Positions 62,415 to 64,000 of a DNA stretch of 64,000 bases are shown here, in pieces. The notes under the pieces are model-generated. The model saw only the letters and a list, made by a program, of their open reading frames with translations, had not been told where the DNA came from and did not search any database. Position 1 is the stretch's first letter, and each line of letters begins with the position of its first letter. Made by a program: the position numbers and the translations under genes. Source of the DNA: an uncultured Hungatella sp. (GTDB lineage: Bacteria > Bacillota > Clostridia > Lachnospirales > Lachnospiraceae); NCBI GenBank assembly GCA_910585435.1, contig CAJUEJ010000003.1, positions 1 to 64,000 on the forward strand, read 5' to 3'.

Positions 62415-63614
62415 AAATGCCTCCGCCTCTGCGTCCAAATCCACATACAGCACCTGCTTGGGATGAGGTGCGCTCTCCTGCAGCTGCCCCTTCTCATCAC
62501 AGATCCCCCTGACAGCCCCCTGAATATTCCTGCCGTCCGGTTTCATCACTTCGATCACGTCTCCCACAGAGAACTTATTTTTCTGCTCTATCTTTAAGAA
62601 GCCTCTGGAATCCACTTCCTCCACGGTTCCCAGGTACGTATAGCTTTTAATATAGGTGCTGTTGTTATAAATCTGGGCATCCGCCCCCGGCTTTCCGAAA
62701 TAAAATCCGGTTGTATATTCCCGGTAAGTACATTTTCCAATCTCTTCCCTGTACCACTCCAGATTCTTCCGGTACAATTCCGGAGACTGCCTGTAATCGT
62801 CAATGGCTTTCCGATACGTCCTGGCCACGGTGGCCACATACAGGGCTGTCTTCATCCGCCCTTCGATCTTAAAGCTGTCAATCCCCGTCTCGATCAGCTC
62901 CGGCACATGCTCCACCATACACAGATCCTTGGAATTGAACAGATAGGTCCCTCTCTCATTCTCATACACCGGCATATACTCTCCCGGCCTTGTCTCCTCC
63001 ACCACTGCATACTTCCACCGACAAGGATGGGTACAGCTTCCCTGGTTAGCATCCCTTCCCGTAAAAAAGTTGCTCAGAAGACATCTTCCCGAATAAGAGA
63101 TACACATAGAGCCGTGAATAAAGCACTCCATCTCCATCTCCTCAGGAATCTTCTCCCGAATCTCCTTAAGCTCCTCAAACGTCAGCTCCCTGGCTGCAAC
63201 CACCCGTTTCGCCCCCATCTGATGCCAGAACAGATACGTCCCGTAATTGGTATTGTTGGCCTGGGTGCTGATATGGATATCCATCTTTGGCAGTACTCTC
63301 CTGGCGATGGCAAACACACCGGGATCCGAGATAATAAGGGCGTCAATCTCCACCTCTTTCAGCTCCTCAAAATATTCCTCCACACCCTCCAGATCTCTAT
63401 TGTGGGCCAGAATATTGGCTGTCACATACACCTTCACGCCTCTCTCATGGGCAAATGCACAGCCCTCCTTCATCTCCTCCAGAGAAAAGTTGTGGGCCTT
63501 GGCCCTCAGCCCAAAAGCCTCTCCCCCGATATACACGGCATCCGCCCCAAAAATCACCGCCGTCTTCAAAACCTCCGGGCTTCCTGCCGGAACCAATAGT
63601 TCTGTCTTCCTCAT
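62385..63614 (-). CDS. U32 peptidase-family protein (TrhP-like)
   Basis: The 409-residue product has the U32 TIM-barrel start LLVPAGSPEVLKTAVIFGADAVYIGG, the segment MECFIHGSMCISYSGRC and the Cys-rich QGSCTHPCRW. A C-terminal beta domain completes it. Members act in tRNA or rRNA hydroxylation (TrhP, RlhA); this one is nearest to YrrO/TrhP. It lies directly after an O-methyltransferase gene, matching the conserved yrrM-yrrN/O order. Confidence 0.93.
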   Translation of the reverse strand: MRKTELLVPAGSPEVLKTAVIFGADAVYIGGEAFGLRAKAHNFSLEEMKEGCAFAHERGVKVYVTANILAHNRDLEGVEEYFEELKEVEIDALIISDPGVFAIARRVLPKMDIHISTQANNTNYGTYLFWHQMGAKRVVAARELTFEELKEIREKIPEEMEMECFIHGSMCISYSGRCLLSNFFTGRDANQGSCTHPCRWKYAVVEETRPGEYMPVYENERGTYLFNSKDLCMVEHVPELIETGIDSFKIEGRMKTALYVATVARTYRKAIDDYRQSPELYRKNLEWYREEIGKCTYREYTTGFYFGKPGADAQIYNNSTYIKSYTYLGTVEEVDSRGFLKIEQKNKFSVGDVIEVMKPDGRNIQGAVRGICDEKGQLQESAPHPKQVLYVDLDAEAEAFDILRVEARS

Positions 63615-63662
63615 TCTTCTATCCTCATTTAATCAGTTTTTATTTTCCTTTGGCGGCCCCGC

Positions 63663-64000
63663 CTATCTCCTGACGCTGACCGCCACTCCGTCCCCGACAG
63701 GGATCACCGCGCTCTCCAGCTGGTCCATATGCTTAATCTGATACAGATACTCCCGCATCCTTCCGTGAATCGTCCTGTCCCGTCTCTCCACTCCGTACCG
63801 GGACTGCACCACATCCCCGTCCTGGAGTACATTATCGGAAAATAATATCCCGCCTCCCGGCATCAGTCTCAAAATATCCGGCAGCCAGTTAAGATACTGC
63901 CCCTTGGCCCCGTCCATAAAAATAAAGTCATAGGTACCTTCCAGCTGCCTTAAAATATCCCCCGCATCTCCCTCCAGCAAAGTCACCCTGTCAGCCACGC
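63663..64000 (-). CDS. YrrM/TrmR-like O-methyltransferase, C-terminal part
   Basis: The frame runs off the window; about 112 residues are present. YDFIFMDGAKGQYLNWLPDILRLMPGGGILFSDNVLQDG and the C-terminal IPVGDGVAVSVRR match the AdoMet-dependent methyltransferase_3 family. The B. subtilis relative TrmR methylates 5-hydroxyuridine in tRNA made with U32 proteins, which fits the adjacent U32 gene. Confidence 0.9.
   Translation of the reverse strand, partial: VADRVTLLEGDAGDILRQLEGTYDFIFMDGAKGQYLNWLPDILRLMPGGGILFSDNVLQDGDVVQSRYGVERRDRTIHGRMREYLYQIKHMDQLESAVIPVGDGVAVSVRR

Noticed and set aside
1..64000. rRNA, tRNA, prophage or transposase genes
   Set aside because: I found no cloverleaf-like segment, rRNA landmark, integrase, transposase or phage structural gene.

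Overview
The window looks like chromosome of a gut anaerobe of the class Clostridia, most likely family Lachnospiraceae. This is inferred from strong GGAGG-type ribosome binding sites, a FeoA-FeoA-FeoB iron cluster with a Cys-rich FeoB companion, pyruvate phosphate dikinase, LytTR and Bce-type two-component systems, DegV, and an Lsa-like ABC-F protein. It is ordinary bacterial chromosome interrupted by small accessory patches. I see no rRNA, tRNA, CRISPR array, transposase or prophage.

Layout. 1-3.0 kb is a damaged polysaccharide-use region: a truncated membrane regulator, a lipoprotein sugar-binding protein, and a C-terminal fragment of a carbohydrate-active protein. The last two are joined head to head at about 2105, and both lack their 5' ends. 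3.2-8.0 kb holds an AlbA/Schlafen-type DNA-binding protein, a large cytoplasmic transglutaminase-like protein and CutC. 8.3-12.2 kb is a ferrous iron operon (feoA1, feoA2, feoB, a Cys-rich small membrane protein, an HMA-domain protein and a Fur-like regulator) with two copies of a GTTAG/CTAAC-type metal-regulator operator.

12.4-21.6 kb is an accessory/defence patch: an MqsR-like toxin with a YgiT-HTH-Panacea antitoxin, a YbaK deacylase, a type I restriction-modification operon (half-S protein, HsdM, HsdS, HsdR) whose promoter lies between two copies of a dyad operator, and a DUF4160/DUF2442 pair. 21.7-28.5 kb is an antibiotic/peptide resistance cluster: an Lsa-like ABC-F protein behind a long attenuator leader, and BceRSAB with a frameshift in BceA. 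A FlxA-like coiled-coil protein and an AgrC/AgrA-like pair follow (28.7-31.3 kb). Riboflavin genes ribD-ribE-ribBA-ribH (31.5-35.2 kb) sit behind an FMN riboswitch; ribD starts with seven 18-bp repeats that each carry a start codon. A MocR regulator and a divergent DegV protein flank this, then LrgAB, then an SOS-type Y-family polymerase/YolD operon (39.4-41.4 kb) with LexA boxes.

41.6-44.2 kb holds remnants of a two-component system and a chemotaxis receptor. 44.2-46.3 kb is the most unusual part: toxin-antitoxin cassettes (RelB/YoeB, then PIN plus small partner, then a decayed second PIN cassette). They are separated by copies of a structured repeat that contains the last bases and the terminator of ppdK. 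46.3-54.2 kb carries ppdK and a sugar operon (araD, FGGY kinase, SGNH esterase, uronate/mannitol oxidoreductase) that begins directly after a strong terminator. 54.3-64 kb is housekeeping: glyS, a lipoprotein, recO, era, an M16C peptidase, a long fold-back element, a YdcF protein, a U32 peptidase-family protein and a partial O-methyltransferase.
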